DNA of 64,000 nucleotides, taken from assembly GCF_004168285.1 (NCBI RefSeq), contig NZ_SEWF01000001.1, positions 124,001 to 188,000 of the forward strand. Direction: 5' to 3'. Positions 1 to 9,088 of this stretch are shown in pieces. The DNA is from Emticicia agri. Lineage in GTDB: Bacteria > Bacteroidota > Bacteroidia > Cytophagales > Spirosomataceae. The notes under the pieces are model-generated. The model was not told where the DNA came from and did not search any database. It saw nothing but the letters and a program-made list of their open reading frames with translations. A program made the translations under genes and the position numbers. Within the stretch, counting starts at the first letter, position 1. Each line of letters begins with the position of its first letter.

Positions 1-51
1 TTGCAAAAAATAATTCATTTTGATTCATAAAATTTAACTCAAACAGTTTCT
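1..51. repeat. Right end of a TTTAA-ended palindromic element (copy F)
   Basis: These bases match the right end of the complete element at 55409-55571, including the shared run TTGCAAAAAATA and the terminal part ending in GTTTCT. The left part lies outside the window. The element abuts the stop codon of the gene at 51-2396. Confidence 0.7.
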
Positions 52-2396
52 TAAACCCTCATAATGGCTTCTTCCATGTTATACAATAACTGAATTGTTT
101 GCATCAAGGCTGCTGCTGACGCTTTATCTTTTATAGGCTCGTGCTTGTATTCGCCTATATTCAAAAGTTTTTCGGCTCTTTTAGGGTCTTTTTTCAGCAA
201 GCCTGATTCATGGGCAAAATACTGCCTGATAACCTCCATTTCTTTTTCTTTAGGCTTACGGCAAAGCACCATTCTGAATGCCTTTTCCAGTTTCTCATCA
301 ATCGAGCCTTTTTCAAGAGTCAGGTTCTCGGCCAATACCCTTGAGCCCTCAATCATCTGCGGGTCGTTCATCATCACTAATGCCTGTAAAGGGGTATTGG
401 TTCGTACCCGTTGTACCTCGCACTGGTCACGGTTACTGGCATCAAAAATAAGCATGGTCGGAGGTGGAACCGTACGCTTGATAAATACATACATTCCCCT
501 ACGATACAGGTCAGACTCATGGTCTTGCACATATCTCGACAAACTACCTCTACCCGAAGTAGCTACCTCCCACAAGCCTTTAGGCTGATAAGGTTTAATG
601 CTTGGGCCACCTATTTCATCGTTCATAATACCACTACTCGATAAAACATAATCACGTACGTTTTCGGCAAGTAAGCGAATGCGTGAAGCACGGGCAAGAA
701 AGATATTATCAGGGTCAGTTTTCAGGTGTTTATCAGTAATGGTTGATGATTGTCTGTAAGTAGCAGACATTACTATCTGTTTTACCAGGCGTCTTATATT
801 CCAGCCTTTTTCTCTGAAATCTACTGCTAACCAATCTAATAACTGAGGATGTGAAGGGAGTTCGCCCTGCATGCCAAAATCGCCCAATGTTTTTACAATA
901 CCTCTCCCAAAGAACTGTGCCCATATCCGATTCACATACACTCTTGAGGTTAGTGGATTTTTAGCATCCAGAAGCCACTTAACTAATCCTAAACGACCTC
1001 TGCCATATCTGGTAGTATCATAACTCAGAATACTCTTTGGTAATCCAAAAGTTACCGAATCTCCATGTGCATCATAGTTCCCTCTGTTCAGTACATATGT
1101 CGTACGTACCTTTGTGGTATCTTTCATCACCATTACCATTACTTTAGCCGTATCTTTCTTATTGATAAACTTCAGTAAAGACTTCACATCGGCATCTGTA
1201 ATAGCCATATTCGGCGGGTCAGCATAAGAAGCATCAATCGTTCCGAATAAGCCCTTTTCAGGCACCTGATTAAAGAACGCAAAAGTACTGTAATAATCTT
1301 TCTGAGAAATAGGGTCATACTTATGGTCGTGGCACTTGGCACATTCAAAGGTCAGCGACAGAAAAGATTTACCAAAGGTATTGGTACGGTCGGTTACATA
1401 TTCAACCCTGTATTCCTCATCTATTACCCCACCCTCTTGTGTAATTTTATGATTACGGTTAAAACCTGTTGCCAGTAACATTTCTTTAGAGGGCTTTCCA
1501 CTACCGTCAGGATTGGGCAGTAAGTCTCCGGCCAATTGCCAGCTTAGAAATTTACTATAGGGATAGTTTTCGTTATAGGCATGAATTACCCAGTCTCTCC
1601 AGGGCCACATGGTACGCAAGCCATCGTCCTGATACCCATGTGAGTCAGCATAACGGGCTACATCTAACCAGTAGGTAGCCATTTTTTCTCCGTAGTGCTT
1701 ATTTTTCAACAATTCATCTACAATTTTTTCATACGCATCAGGCGAAGTATCTTTCAGGAATCTTTCCTGCATTTCAACAGTAGGTGGTAATCCTGTCAGG
1801 TCAAGACTTACTCTCTTTAACAATTGTTCTTTCTCTGCTTCTTCATTGGGTTTAAGACCTTTTTCACGCATTTTGTCATACACAAAATTGTCAATTTCGT
1901 TTACCACCCAATCTTCGTCTGCCTTCGGTACATTTGTTTTTTTAGGCTCAATAAATGCCCAGTGTGCCTTGTATTTAGCACCCTGTTTTATCCACTTTTC
2001 AATCAGGTCTATTTCGTGTTGCGTCAGTTTCAGGTTAGACTCAACCGGAGGCATGAGTTGAGTAGAGTCTTTAGATGTAATTCTTAAAAACACCGCTGAC
2101 ATATCAGGATTACCCGCTACAATGGCATGTGCCTTCGGATTATCTTTCAAAGCGGCAAAAGCTCCTTCAGGGGTATCCAGACGTAAATTGGCTTCTCTTG
2201 TATTAGCATCAGGGCCGTGACATTTGAAACAACGGTCAGATAGAATAGGGCGGATATGAAAATTATAATCTATCTCGTCAGGGATGGCTGCCGTTTCAGC
2301 AGAAGCGCTCGTACAGTTCCAGACAACAGAAGCGATGCCTACCGTAACGAGGCAAAGGAGAAAAAAATATTTAATTTTTACGGTTAAAGTTTTCAT
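51..2396 (-). CDS. PSCyt1/DUF1549/DUF1553 (PSD1-type) cytochrome-like protein
   Basis: A 781-residue protein with an N-terminal signal segment (about 1-34). A CxxCH heme-attachment motif (CFKCH) at 56-60 lies in a planctomycete-type cytochrome C region. A DUF1549 region at about 165-375 contains a second CxxCH (CAKCH, 352-356), and a DUF1553 region runs from about 455 to the end. Proteins of this build are found in the periplasm of Bacteroidota and Planctomycetota. They usually sit upstream of a DUF1501 (sulfatase-like) gene, which would lie beyond the left edge here. The family's reaction is not established; a role in oxidative breakdown of polysaccharide or of an organic substrate is inference from genome context in the literature. 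The family assignment is firm and the function unknown. The ATG start is followed directly by a typical signal peptide. Confidence 0.9.
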   Translation of the reverse strand: MKTLTVKIKYFFLLCLVTVGIASVVWNCTSASAETAAIPDEIDYNFHIRPILSDRCFKCHGPDANTREANLRLDTPEGAFAALKDNPKAHAIVAGNPDMSAVFLRITSKDSTQLMPPVESNLKLTQHEIDLIEKWIKQGAKYKAHWAFIEPKKTNVPKADEDWVVNEIDNFVYDKMREKGLKPNEEAEKEQLLKRVSLDLTGLPPTVEMQERFLKDTSPDAYEKIVDELLKNKHYGEKMATYWLDVARYADSHGYQDDGLRTMWPWRDWVIHAYNENYPYSKFLSWQLAGDLLPNPDGSGKPSKEMLLATGFNRNHKITQEGGVIDEEYRVEYVTDRTNTFGKSFLSLTFECAKCHDHKYDPISQKDYYSTFAFFNQVPEKGLFGTIDASYADPPNMAITDADVKSLLKFINKKDTAKVMVMVMKDTTKVRTTYVLNRGNYDAHGDSVTFGLPKSILSYDTTRYGRGRLGLVKWLLDAKNPLTSRVYVNRIWAQFFGRGIVKTLGDFGMQGELPSHPQLLDWLAVDFREKGWNIRRLVKQIVMSATYRQSSTITDKHLKTDPDNIFLARASRIRLLAENVRDYVLSSSGIMNDEIGGPSIKPYQPKGLWEVATSGRGSLSRYVQDHESDLYRRGMYVFIKRTVPPPTMLIFDASNRDQCEVQRVRTNTPLQALVMMNDPQMIEGSRVLAENLTLEKGSIDEKLEKAFRMVLCRKPKEKEMEVIRQYFAHESGLLKKDPKRAEKLLNIGEYKHEPIKDKASAAALMQTIQLLYNMEEAIMRV

Positions 2397-2564
2397 TCAG
2401 GGTAATTGAATAGAGATTTCCTACGAGACAAAACTAGCACTTTTTTTAGAAAAAATAAAACATTTTTAAACATTATTAAAATTTTTTAAAAACTCATATT
2501 ATAAGTACTTGTATAGACGAGTTTCTAACAAATCTATGTAAAAAAATGGAGATTTTTTATAGGG

Positions 2565-2595
2565 GTTTATATGAAACGTTAAAGTAGCTGAAATA
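2565..2595 (+). repeat. 31 bp direct repeat, copy 1
   Basis: Identical over 31 bp to 2629-2659 (starts GTTTATATGAAACGTTAAAG). The repeat period is 64 bp, about six helical turns, and both copies have the same orientation. Confidence 0.9.
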
Positions 2596-2628
2596 CTCTA
2601 CTGTCTAAAAACTTATAACGTTCTGAGA

Positions 2629-2659
2629 GTTTATATGAAACGTTAAAGTAGCTGAAATA
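2629..2659 (+). repeat. 31 bp direct repeat, copy 2
   Basis: Second exact copy of the 31 bp repeat at 2565-2595. It lies about 140 bp upstream of the start of the PLP-enzyme gene at 2801. Confidence 0.9.
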
Positions 2660-2800
2660 TTAGGGTTTTCTTAAATACGCCAGTATCCCCATTAAGACTA
2701 TCTGATTTTCAGAATAATTAATAACAAAAAATGCGTACGGTTTCTAATCCTTAATATTTCTCATTAATTTTAATCATTCCTCATTAACAAGCACAAACCC

Positions 2801-3955
2801 ATGAATCACCTTCAACGCAGGAAATTCCTGAAATTATCTTCTGCGCTTTCGTTAGCACCTGCCTTATCTGCTCAGGCATTTGAACCTGCAAATGCAACTA
2901 AAGATACGCCTGTTACTCCTGTCAATTTTGTATCTGATGGATTGATTCTCTCGCCAATGGCTTATAGCCAGTTATTAAGTAGCCTCACCAGAAAAGACGA
3001 TTTAGTAGCTGATTATTATTCATTGAATGGCTGTGTAGAAGAGTTGGAGAAAAAAATGGCTAATATGCTGGGCAAAGAAGCGGCTGTATTTATGCCTACG
3101 GGTACGCTGGCCAATCATTTAGCCATCAGAACCTTAGCAGGCAAAAACAATCGGGTGATTCTGCAACACGAAAGTCATGTGTATAATGATACGGGTGATT
3201 GCGCACAGACATTAAGTAACCTGAACCTGATTCCTTTAGGGTTCGATAAAGCCACCTTTACGGTCGATGAAGTGAATGAAGTACTGAAACGCACTGCTGG
3301 AGGCCGGGTAGCCGCTAAAGTAGGCGTTATCTCTATTGAATCGCCCGTGCGGAGAAAAACCGGGGAAATGTTTGAGTATGAGCAAATGAAACAGATTTCA
3401 GCTCTGGCAAAAACCAACGATATTAAGATGCACTTAGATGGCGCAAGGCTTTTTTTAGCTTCGGGTTATACAGGTATTAGTCCAGCTACTTATGCTGCTT
3501 TGTTTGATACGGTGTATATTTCTCTTTATAAATATTTCAATGCTGCTTCGGGTGCTATTCTGGCAGGACCAAAAGAATTGATTGCACCGATGTATCATGC
3601 CCGACGGATGTTTGGCGGAGGCCTACATCAGGTATGGACATACGCTGCAGTAGCTCTGCACTATTTAGACGGTTTTACGGACAGATACAGCAAAGCAGTA
3701 ACTATGGGAGAAGAGTTGATGAAAAAATTAGATAGCCACGATAGTTTTGAAATACAACGTATCCCGAACGGAACGAATATTTTTAAGATGAAGGTAAAAG
3801 GCATAGAACCAAAAATATTTGCTAAAAACCTGAAGAAAAACGGCATTATTGCCCGCCCGAATGAAACCAATGGATTTAATTTATTGGTGAATGAATCGTT
3901 ACTAAAAAGTAATGTTCCTGCATTGGTGAATGGTTTTACAAATAGCCTGAAATAG
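2801..3955 (+). CDS. Threonine-aldolase-family PLP enzyme with a Tat signal
   Basis: A 384-residue protein of the beta-eliminating lyase/threonine aldolase family (fold type I PLP enzymes). The N-terminus carries a twin-arginine pattern (QRRKFLKL, residues 5-12), a hydrophobic stretch and an AQA-like cleavage site. This suggests export of the folded, cofactor-loaded enzyme. The PLP-contacting HLDGAR motif is at 211-216, and the likely Schiff-base lysine is K244 in SLYKYFNAASGA, where cytoplasmic threonine aldolases have SxxKG. Known family members cleave L-threonine to glycine and acetaldehyde or act on related beta-hydroxy amino acids; the substrate here is unknown. The next gene, a secreted creatininase-like protein, lies 120 bp downstream on the same strand. 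Confidence 0.85.
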   Translation: MNHLQRRKFLKLSSALSLAPALSAQAFEPANATKDTPVTPVNFVSDGLILSPMAYSQLLSSLTRKDDLVADYYSLNGCVEELEKKMANMLGKEAAVFMPTGTLANHLAIRTLAGKNNRVILQHESHVYNDTGDCAQTLSNLNLIPLGFDKATFTVDEVNEVLKRTAGGRVAAKVGVISIESPVRRKTGEMFEYEQMKQISALAKTNDIKMHLDGARLFLASGYTGISPATYAALFDTVYISLYKYFNAASGAILAGPKELIAPMYHARRMFGGGLHQVWTYAAVALHYLDGFTDRYSKAVTMGEELMKKLDSHDSFEIQRIPNGTNIFKMKVKGIEPKIFAKNLKKNGIIARPNETNGFNLLVNESLLKSNVPALVNGFTNSLK

Positions 3956-4022
3956 ATTTTTACTAATAAGTAGGACAACAAGGTTTAAAATTCTGAACCC
4001 CTACAAACATAAAAACAGGTAG

Positions 4023-4043
4023 AGACAGAGCATTGCTCTGTCT
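4023..4043. repeat. Short perfect hairpin between two genes
   Basis: AGACAGAG and CTCTGTCT arms of 8 bp flank a 5-nt loop (CATTG). It sits between the genes at 2801-3955 and 4076-5164. There is no T-run, so it resembles a dispersed palindrome of the kind common in Bacteroidota rather than a terminator. Confidence 0.6.
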
Positions 4044-4075
4044 GAATTTACAAGTACTGATTAAACACATCAATC

Positions 4076-5164
4076 ATGAAAAAAATCTTCCTACTTCTTA
4101 TAACAGGTATTTCCTTTTCCTGCGTAGCCCAACAAAGAAACCCAGCTAACAAAGCCATTTATTTAGAAGACATCAGTTGGACAGAAGCGCAAAAAATATT
4201 GAATAGTGAAACAGTTGTTGTGATTCCATTGGGAGCAGCCGCTAAAGAACATGGCCCACACCTACCCCTTGCGACAGATTTTCTTCAAGCCGAAGGATTA
4301 GCCAAAAGAGTAGCTTTAGAGAAAAAAGTAGTCATTACCCCAGTAGTCAGTTATGGGTTTTATCCTGCTTTTTTGAAATATTCCGGTTCAACCAGTACTA
4401 CCTTTGCTACAGCTACCAATATGGTGGTTGAGATTGTGAGAAGCCTGGCAGGCTATGGCCCCAGAAGATTTTATATCATTAATGTAGGTGTCAGCACTAC
4501 GCCTACCCTCGAAACAGCCGCAAAAACATTAGCAGAAGAGGGTATTCTGCTGTATTACAGCCAGTATAGCCGCCCAGCATTTGATAAAGCCGAGGCACGT
4601 TTCAGAACCAAAACCTATAGCGGCCATGCAGATGAAATAGAGACCTCGAATGTGCTAAGTATCAGACCTGACTTGGTAAATATGAGCAAGGCAGTGAACG
4701 ATTCGAGCATGAAAGGTAAAAGTGGTAATATGACCCCTGTGATGATTGAAACAGGAAACCTGAATACCAGTGGTATTAATGGCTATGCGGCATTGGGTAC
4801 TAAAGAAAAAGGGCATAAAAACATGGCTTCTTTTGCCAGTGAACTAATGAAAGAAATAGACAGCGTATCTACCTGTGCTTTACCAACAATGAAAGACCGG
4901 AGTGCAGAATATGCCGCCTATGAGGGCATTTATGAGGACGCAACGGGCAAGAAATTAGAAATAAGCCAGAAAGATAATATTCTGTATTTTATCTGGAATG
5001 GCCGGGATACCCGAAATTTCTTTCATCTCTATAAAGATGCCCCTGATTATTTTTCATCAATGAATATGAATATTCTATTTGTAAAAAATGAGTCGGGGGC
5101 AGTAAATAAAGCCTGGTGTCAGTTCAGAGGAGAACGTTTCTGGGTTACTAAAGTCCAGAATTAA
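4076..5164 (+). CDS. Secreted creatininase-family protein, variant metal site
   Basis: A 362-residue protein. Residues about 1-19 form a signal peptide ending near CVAQQ. Residues about 28-265 match the creatininase family (metal-dependent amidohydrolases) through EHGPHLPLATD at 58-68 and a GHADEIETSN motif further on. Two canonical positions differ. The usual E-Q-H triplet reads K-E-H, and the NGHGGN-type motif that carries metal ligands in studied enzymes is replaced by NVGVSTTPT. The last 90 residues form an extra small domain I do not recognise. Activity on creatinine is therefore doubtful; it may be a non-canonical amidase subgroup. It ends 6 bp before the convergent membrane-protein cluster. 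Confidence 0.8.
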   Translation: MKKIFLLLITGISFSCVAQQRNPANKAIYLEDISWTEAQKILNSETVVVIPLGAAAKEHGPHLPLATDFLQAEGLAKRVALEKKVVITPVVSYGFYPAFLKYSGSTSTTFATATNMVVEIVRSLAGYGPRRFYIINVGVSTTPTLETAAKTLAEEGILLYYSQYSRPAFDKAEARFRTKTYSGHADEIETSNVLSIRPDLVNMSKAVNDSSMKGKSGNMTPVMIETGNLNTSGINGYAALGTKEKGHKNMASFASELMKEIDSVSTCALPTMKDRSAEYAAYEGIYEDATGKKLEISQKDNILYFIWNGRDTRNFFHLYKDAPDYFSSMNMNILFVKNESGAVNKAWCQFRGERFWVTKVQN

Positions 5165-5170
5165 CTAAAA

Positions 5171-5818
5171 CTACTTTCCAAACGCTTGCATCATTTTTGA
5201 CAGAAGATTTATTTTCCTGATAGTACGGGTAGTAGCTGATTGTTTGTCGTCAAAAAGCACTTTTCCGTTTTCATCAGTCAGGTATTCATATACGGTACCT
5301 TCGTGTGCATGTATTTTAAATCTTCCTAAAAATACCAGACAACCCATCCCTATTAAAAAGAAAAGTGCAGGCATAATAAGAATCCAGTTATAGTCTTTTA
5401 CTGACCTATTGAATGTAGTTTGTAGTTGTGTATTTTTTACATTGTTAGTATATATTATCTGCACTTTTTGCCCAACCGATACTTCGTCATATTCTTCTTT
5501 AGAAGTCATTTCACGGGCTTCTGCTGTGATTGCTTTACCTTCTTTTGTAACATAGCCTACAGTTACTACATTATCCGGCACATTGCTATCGGGTTTTCCT
5601 TCAATACTTTTTTTAATAACCGTTGCTTCGGTATGAATACCATTCTTTTTTAAATCTTCCAACTCCTTATAACCACTATACCACCAATACACAAAGCATA
5701 AGGTAATAAATGTAAAAAGAGAAAACATTCTGAAACCTAAAGAATTATATTTCCTTAAAACGAAATAGTAATAGGCTAAAGAACCAAAAAAAATAAGGAA
5801 AAAAGCAGTAATACTCAT
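5171..5818 (-). CDS. DUF3592-like membrane protein, last gene of six-gene cluster
   Basis: A 215-residue protein with two N-terminal membrane segments (about 3-20 and 28-47). An extracytoplasmic beta-rich section (about 55-135) contains a VxVGQKVQIIYTNN-type pattern typical of DUF3592 proteins. A third membrane segment (about 145-165) is followed by a charged cytoplasmic tail. DUF3592 proteins have no established biochemical role. The gene is 20 bp downstream of the small membrane protein at 5839-6252 and probably ends the operon that starts at 9822. Confidence 0.75.
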   Translation of the reverse strand: MSITAFFLIFFGSLAYYYFVLRKYNSLGFRMFSLFTFITLCFVYWWYSGYKELEDLKKNGIHTEATVIKKSIEGKPDSNVPDNVVTVGYVTKEGKAITAEAREMTSKEEYDEVSVGQKVQIIYTNNVKNTQLQTTFNRSVKDYNWILIMPALFFLIGMGCLVFLGRFKIHAHEGTVYEYLTDENGKVLFDDKQSATTRTIRKINLLSKMMQAFGK

Positions 5819-5838
5819 GGCTTTATGAATTAAATAGT

Positions 5839-6252
5839 TTATCGTACATAAGGTTGAATATTACTCAGAAATTTCTTACTCAGCCATATATGCGTATCGT
5901 CGGCCTGTATGTGTAAAAAAAAGCCGTCGTTTGAAACGATTTTAATGGCACTCCAAGGGATAAGCATAGGTGGGTGACCAATTCTGAAAAACGGGTTATT
6001 GGCAAAGAAAATCCCTGCTTTTGAAAAGCCAACAGTAAGCGTAAACTTATATCTTGATACGCCGAACTTTCCGTATTCATTGGTAAATTTCTGGTCTATT
6101 ACAGTATCTTTCGCTGTTTCATATTTTTTGGCTAAGGTTTGCCAGCCACCCATTGCACCAATAAGGTAACATACTCCACTCCATATACCTCCAAAAAAGA
6201 TGGGAAAAACTACAATAATAGCGATGGTTAATAAAATTTGTGAACGGTTCAT
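5839..6252 (-). CDS. Small membrane protein with possible PH-like domain
   Basis: A 137-residue protein. One or two hydrophobic segments at about 7-35 are followed by a beta-rich domain with an FFRIGHPPMLIPWSAIK pattern and alternating hydrophobic strands. That spacing is reminiscent of bacterial PH-like domains, but the match is weak and is inference. The gene lies between the lipoprotein gene at 6268-7389 (15 bp gap) and the DUF3592-like gene (20 bp gap), so it is very likely co-transcribed. Function unknown. Confidence 0.7.
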   Translation of the reverse strand: MNRSQILLTIAIIVVFPIFFGGIWSGVCYLIGAMGGWQTLAKKYETAKDTVIDQKFTNEYGKFGVSRYKFTLTVGFSKAGIFFANNPFFRIGHPPMLIPWSAIKIVSNDGFFLHIQADDTHIWLSKKFLSNIQPYVR

Positions 6253-6267
6253 AAAAGCAATGTTAAT

Positions 6268-7389
6268 TTATTGAAGACTAAAGCGATATAATTTACTATT
6301 AGCTACTATATACGTATTTCCGTTAGCCGAACGCAGATAAAAGTCGTTGGAAACCATCACCGGAAACTCCCATTTAAATGCTGTTTTTTCATCTCCTACC
6401 TGCATTTCATAATAAAACAGTTTTTTATCAGGCCCTTTCAATTTATACTGATTATACTCAGTTGTAATCTGTTCTGTTATTCTCAGACTGCAATCTTTAT
6501 CTTTAATTCCTCTGGTAGGGTATGAATACATACTGCTAAAATTCCTATTAACTTCCGAATCAGGGTTAAGGTTTAAACGGGCAAAATCATATCCATTCCG
6601 ACTGATACCTTTGTCTAACTGAAAAGCTACTACTTTTCCACTGGCAACTTTGGTAAATAAATATTCTGTGTCGCTTTCAGGTAGTTTATAACCCAAAAAC
6701 CATGTTCCGGTTTTTATCTCATTATTCGCATATTCCTCATAGTACTTCTGTCTGAGCGTATATATCATACTGTCCGATTCCTTTTTAGCTGCTCTGAATT
6801 CTGTCCAATAGGCCTCTGCATTCTTTTTATTACCCTCAACAATTTCAAGACTCACTGAATCTATTTTCTGAATATCGTATTTTTCAGCTATTTTCACACG
6901 CCTGGCTTCAAATTCTTGCCCCACTTTCTCATTTATCAGTTTTTCATTTTCTTTTGATTTTGGATAATCGTACTGATAATAGGTAAATACTTCATCTATT
7001 ACCTTGAAACTCGGAAGGTTAACAATGTAAAATACATTTGAGTAATCCCAGATAAGTGTATTGCTATCCAGTAAAGATAAGGTGGTTGGTACTCTGCCCA
7101 TGTCGCCCAAATAGAGTTCACGAAGTTTTTTTCCGTTCTCATCTAATTCAATTAAATAATGATTATATGTCCCTCCTCCGGCTGTTTGCGCAACAAGGGC
7201 ATAGATTTTCTTTCTATCGGCAGAAAAAATAAACCTGTCGATACCAGCATATTCTGCAGAATCTATTTTTATCCGGCTATTGGTGGCTCCCGGTAAAAAA
7301 GGCATTTCAGGATGACGGTCTTTTTCTGCCCAACAAGCCGCTAAAAATGAAAACAAACCCATTAATAAAAGAAAGTTTAGTAAACGCAT
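6268..7389 (-). CDS. Lipoprotein of unknown function, cluster gene 4
   Basis: A 373-residue protein beginning with a lipoprotein signal peptide; the lipobox LAAC is at about 16-19. The mature part is soluble and beta-rich, with repeated hydrophobic strands (for example DRFIFSADRKKIYALVAQ and NGKKLRELYLGDMGR) that suggest a propeller-like fold. This is followed by a long charged helix at about 140-225. No catalytic motif is recognised. The 5 bp gap to the upstream gene and 15 bp gap to the downstream gene indicate an operon. A membrane-anchored sensor or assembly factor is possible but unproven. Confidence 0.7.
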   Translation of the reverse strand: MRLLNFLLLMGLFSFLAACWAEKDRHPEMPFLPGATNSRIKIDSAEYAGIDRFIFSADRKKIYALVAQTAGGGTYNHYLIELDENGKKLRELYLGDMGRVPTTLSLLDSNTLIWDYSNVFYIVNLPSFKVIDEVFTYYQYDYPKSKENEKLINEKVGQEFEARRVKIAEKYDIQKIDSVSLEIVEGNKKNAEAYWTEFRAAKKESDSMIYTLRQKYYEEYANNEIKTGTWFLGYKLPESDTEYLFTKVASGKVVAFQLDKGISRNGYDFARLNLNPDSEVNRNFSSMYSYPTRGIKDKDCSLRITEQITTEYNQYKLKGPDKKLFYYEMQVGDEKTAFKWEFPVMVSNDFYLRSANGNTYIVANSKLYRFSLQ

Positions 7390-7394
7390 GGCTA

Positions 7395-8327
7395 TTAATA
7401 TCTATTTCTGTCAGACTTCTGCGCAGAAATTTGTCTGTACTTATAATCATCTATTTCATAAACCGAATAGCTATCGGCAGCATATTCTTCAATTTTATGA
7501 AATAGGTAAAATGTTTTTAACAAGCTGGTTCTGGAACCTGTGCTGTAATAATTTTCAGGTCTTACAATAATCAATGGAGGAAAAGGAGACTGAGGATTTT
7601 TAGGCATAAAAGTAAATAAAAAACTCTTCTCTAACCCTCCATAATCAGGCGAAAACCATACTCTGAATATAATCCTGTCGGGAAAATCATCACTATACTT
7701 CAGAATCTGACGGGCTATTTCTTTCGAAATCCAACGCCCGCTTTCATCTGTAACACCCGTATTACTTGTTCTGACAATACCATGTCTGACTGATACAGCC
7801 AGTTTAGTAGGCAACACCCCTAAATCAACAGTTTTAGAAATATAGTCACCATTTTTCTCAATGCTTATGTGTGGATTATCATAGCGTTTCTGTATCAGGT
7901 TTTCTAATCTTTCTAAACCTGCAGGCTCATTCATTTTAGTTCTGTATTTATAAATGACCCGTGTGGCTATTTCTTCTACTCCTCCGGTATTCTCTGGCAA
8001 TTTGCCGTCATTTTCTTCAGCAATTACTGCATCTATAATCGGATTTACAAAATCACTGTCTTTTACCATATATTCTACCTGATTGGCAAACCAGAGGTAC
8101 TTATAGGCAAAGAGTTTTTCTTTAATAGCTTCTATAGGGTCTTTTACACTGGTACCCTCATCTCTTACCATTATTGGAGAAATCACTACCTTAGTAGTAT
8201 CTCTTTTAAGGCCATACATAGGGCTGTCAGAGTCGTCTTTTACATCAGTTACAGGTAAATTACGAAACACCTGAATAATGAATAAGACAACCAAACCAAT
8301 GACTACATATAGCATGCCCTTTTTCAT
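7395..8327 (-). CDS. Single-pass membrane protein of unknown function, cluster gene 3
   Basis: A 310-residue protein with one N-terminal membrane anchor (about 4-21) and a large extracytoplasmic domain. It contains no motif I recognise. The N-terminal half is helical and rich in Glu/Lys; the C-terminal half looks beta-rich (PDRIIFRVWFSPDYGG, FLFTFMPKN). It starts 2 bp after the leucine-rich-repeat gene ends, and the gap to the next gene is 5 bp, consistent with translational coupling in one operon. Confidence 0.7.
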   Translation of the reverse strand: MKKGMLYVVIGLVVLFIIQVFRNLPVTDVKDDSDSPMYGLKRDTTKVVISPIMVRDEGTSVKDPIEAIKEKLFAYKYLWFANQVEYMVKDSDFVNPIIDAVIAEENDGKLPENTGGVEEIATRVIYKYRTKMNEPAGLERLENLIQKRYDNPHISIEKNGDYISKTVDLGVLPTKLAVSVRHGIVRTSNTGVTDESGRWISKEIARQILKYSDDFPDRIIFRVWFSPDYGGLEKSFLFTFMPKNPQSPFPPLIIVRPENYYSTGSRTSLLKTFYLFHKIEEYAADSYSVYEIDDYKYRQISAQKSDRNRY

Positions 8328-8329
8328 GT

Positions 8330-9088
8330 TTAATTTTCCTTTAAGTCAGGATTACCGCTAAAATTCTTTTCTTTTAACTTAGGCATCTGCTCAATACCTG
8401 TCAGGGTTTTCAGTTGGTTGCCCTCCATCAAAAGCCACTCAACATTAGGTATGCCCGAAAAACTTGTCAAATCGGTAAATTCGTTGTTCTGCAATTCTAA
8501 CCGATATAATTTAGGTGATTGTAAATCGCTTAAATCTTTCAGGTGTGTTCCTCTCAGATATAGTCCGCTTAATTCAGGCAAAACAGATAGTACGGATATA
8601 TCAGTAATGGTTTTATCGGTTACGCCAACTCCCAACACATGCCCTTTCTGAAGACAAACCGCCATCGGGAAGTCCCTCAGTTTCCAGTACTCAGTCAGAT
8701 GTATTTCTTTCTCCGGTGTGCCTGTCTGTTTGGCAAGCGAGCGGATTGCTGCCTGTTCCTGCGCCGGAATTTTAGCCAAATCATAATCAAATTGTCCGGG
8801 AGAAGGTTTGCCTCTGTTCATTTCCATCGAAATAACCAGCGCATAGCAAGCAATACCAAAACCACTCATACCCAATGATAACAGGCTTAAAAATTTATGT
8901 TGCGGAAAACCCTTTACTCCCCACCAGAATGCCAACAGATAGAGTATCCCTCCCGCTATCATCATTATAAAACCACCCCAATCAGGTATTTTATGAAGAA
9001 ACGAGTCTTTGGTAGTAAGACCTACCGTAAAAGTGTATCCAAAAAAAATAGTCAGTAATAGACTTAAGAAGAAGCTCTTGATTGCCAT
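8330..9088 (-). CDS. Membrane protein with leucine-rich repeats, cluster gene 2
   Basis: A 252-residue protein. Three or so membrane segments occupy about 5-100. A soluble C-terminal domain has four to five leucine-rich repeats of about 21 residues (ISVLSVLPELSGLYLRGTHL, LQSPKLYRLELQNNEF, IPNVEWLLMEGNQL, EQMPKLKEKNFSGN), of the type with an LxxLxLxxN core. Such repeats usually bind proteins. Its start overlaps the end of the upstream gene by 25 bp, which indicates translational coupling. The function is unknown. A protein-interaction module inside a membrane complex fits the context but is inference. Confidence 0.75.
   Translation of the reverse strand: MAIKSFFLSLLLTIFFGYTFTVGLTTKDSFLHKIPDWGGFIMMIAGGILYLLAFWWGVKGFPQHKFLSLLSLGMSGFGIACYALVISMEMNRGKPSPGQFDYDLAKIPAQEQAAIRSLAKQTGTPEKEIHLTEYWKLRDFPMAVCLQKGHVLGVGVTDKTITDISVLSVLPELSGLYLRGTHLKDLSDLQSPKLYRLELQNNEFTDLTSFSGIPNVEWLLMEGNQLKTLTGIEQMPKLKEKNFSGNPDLKEN

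Larger units (their letters stand above)
2397..2800. other. 404 bp intergenic region with paired direct repeats
   Basis: The gap between the divergently transcribed genes at 51-2396 and 2801-3955 is very AT-rich. It holds two identical 31 bp direct repeats (2565-2595 and 2629-2659). No open reading frame or structured RNA is seen. It must contain promoters for both genes, but no clear TTG/TAnnTTTG pair was found. Confidence 0.6.
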
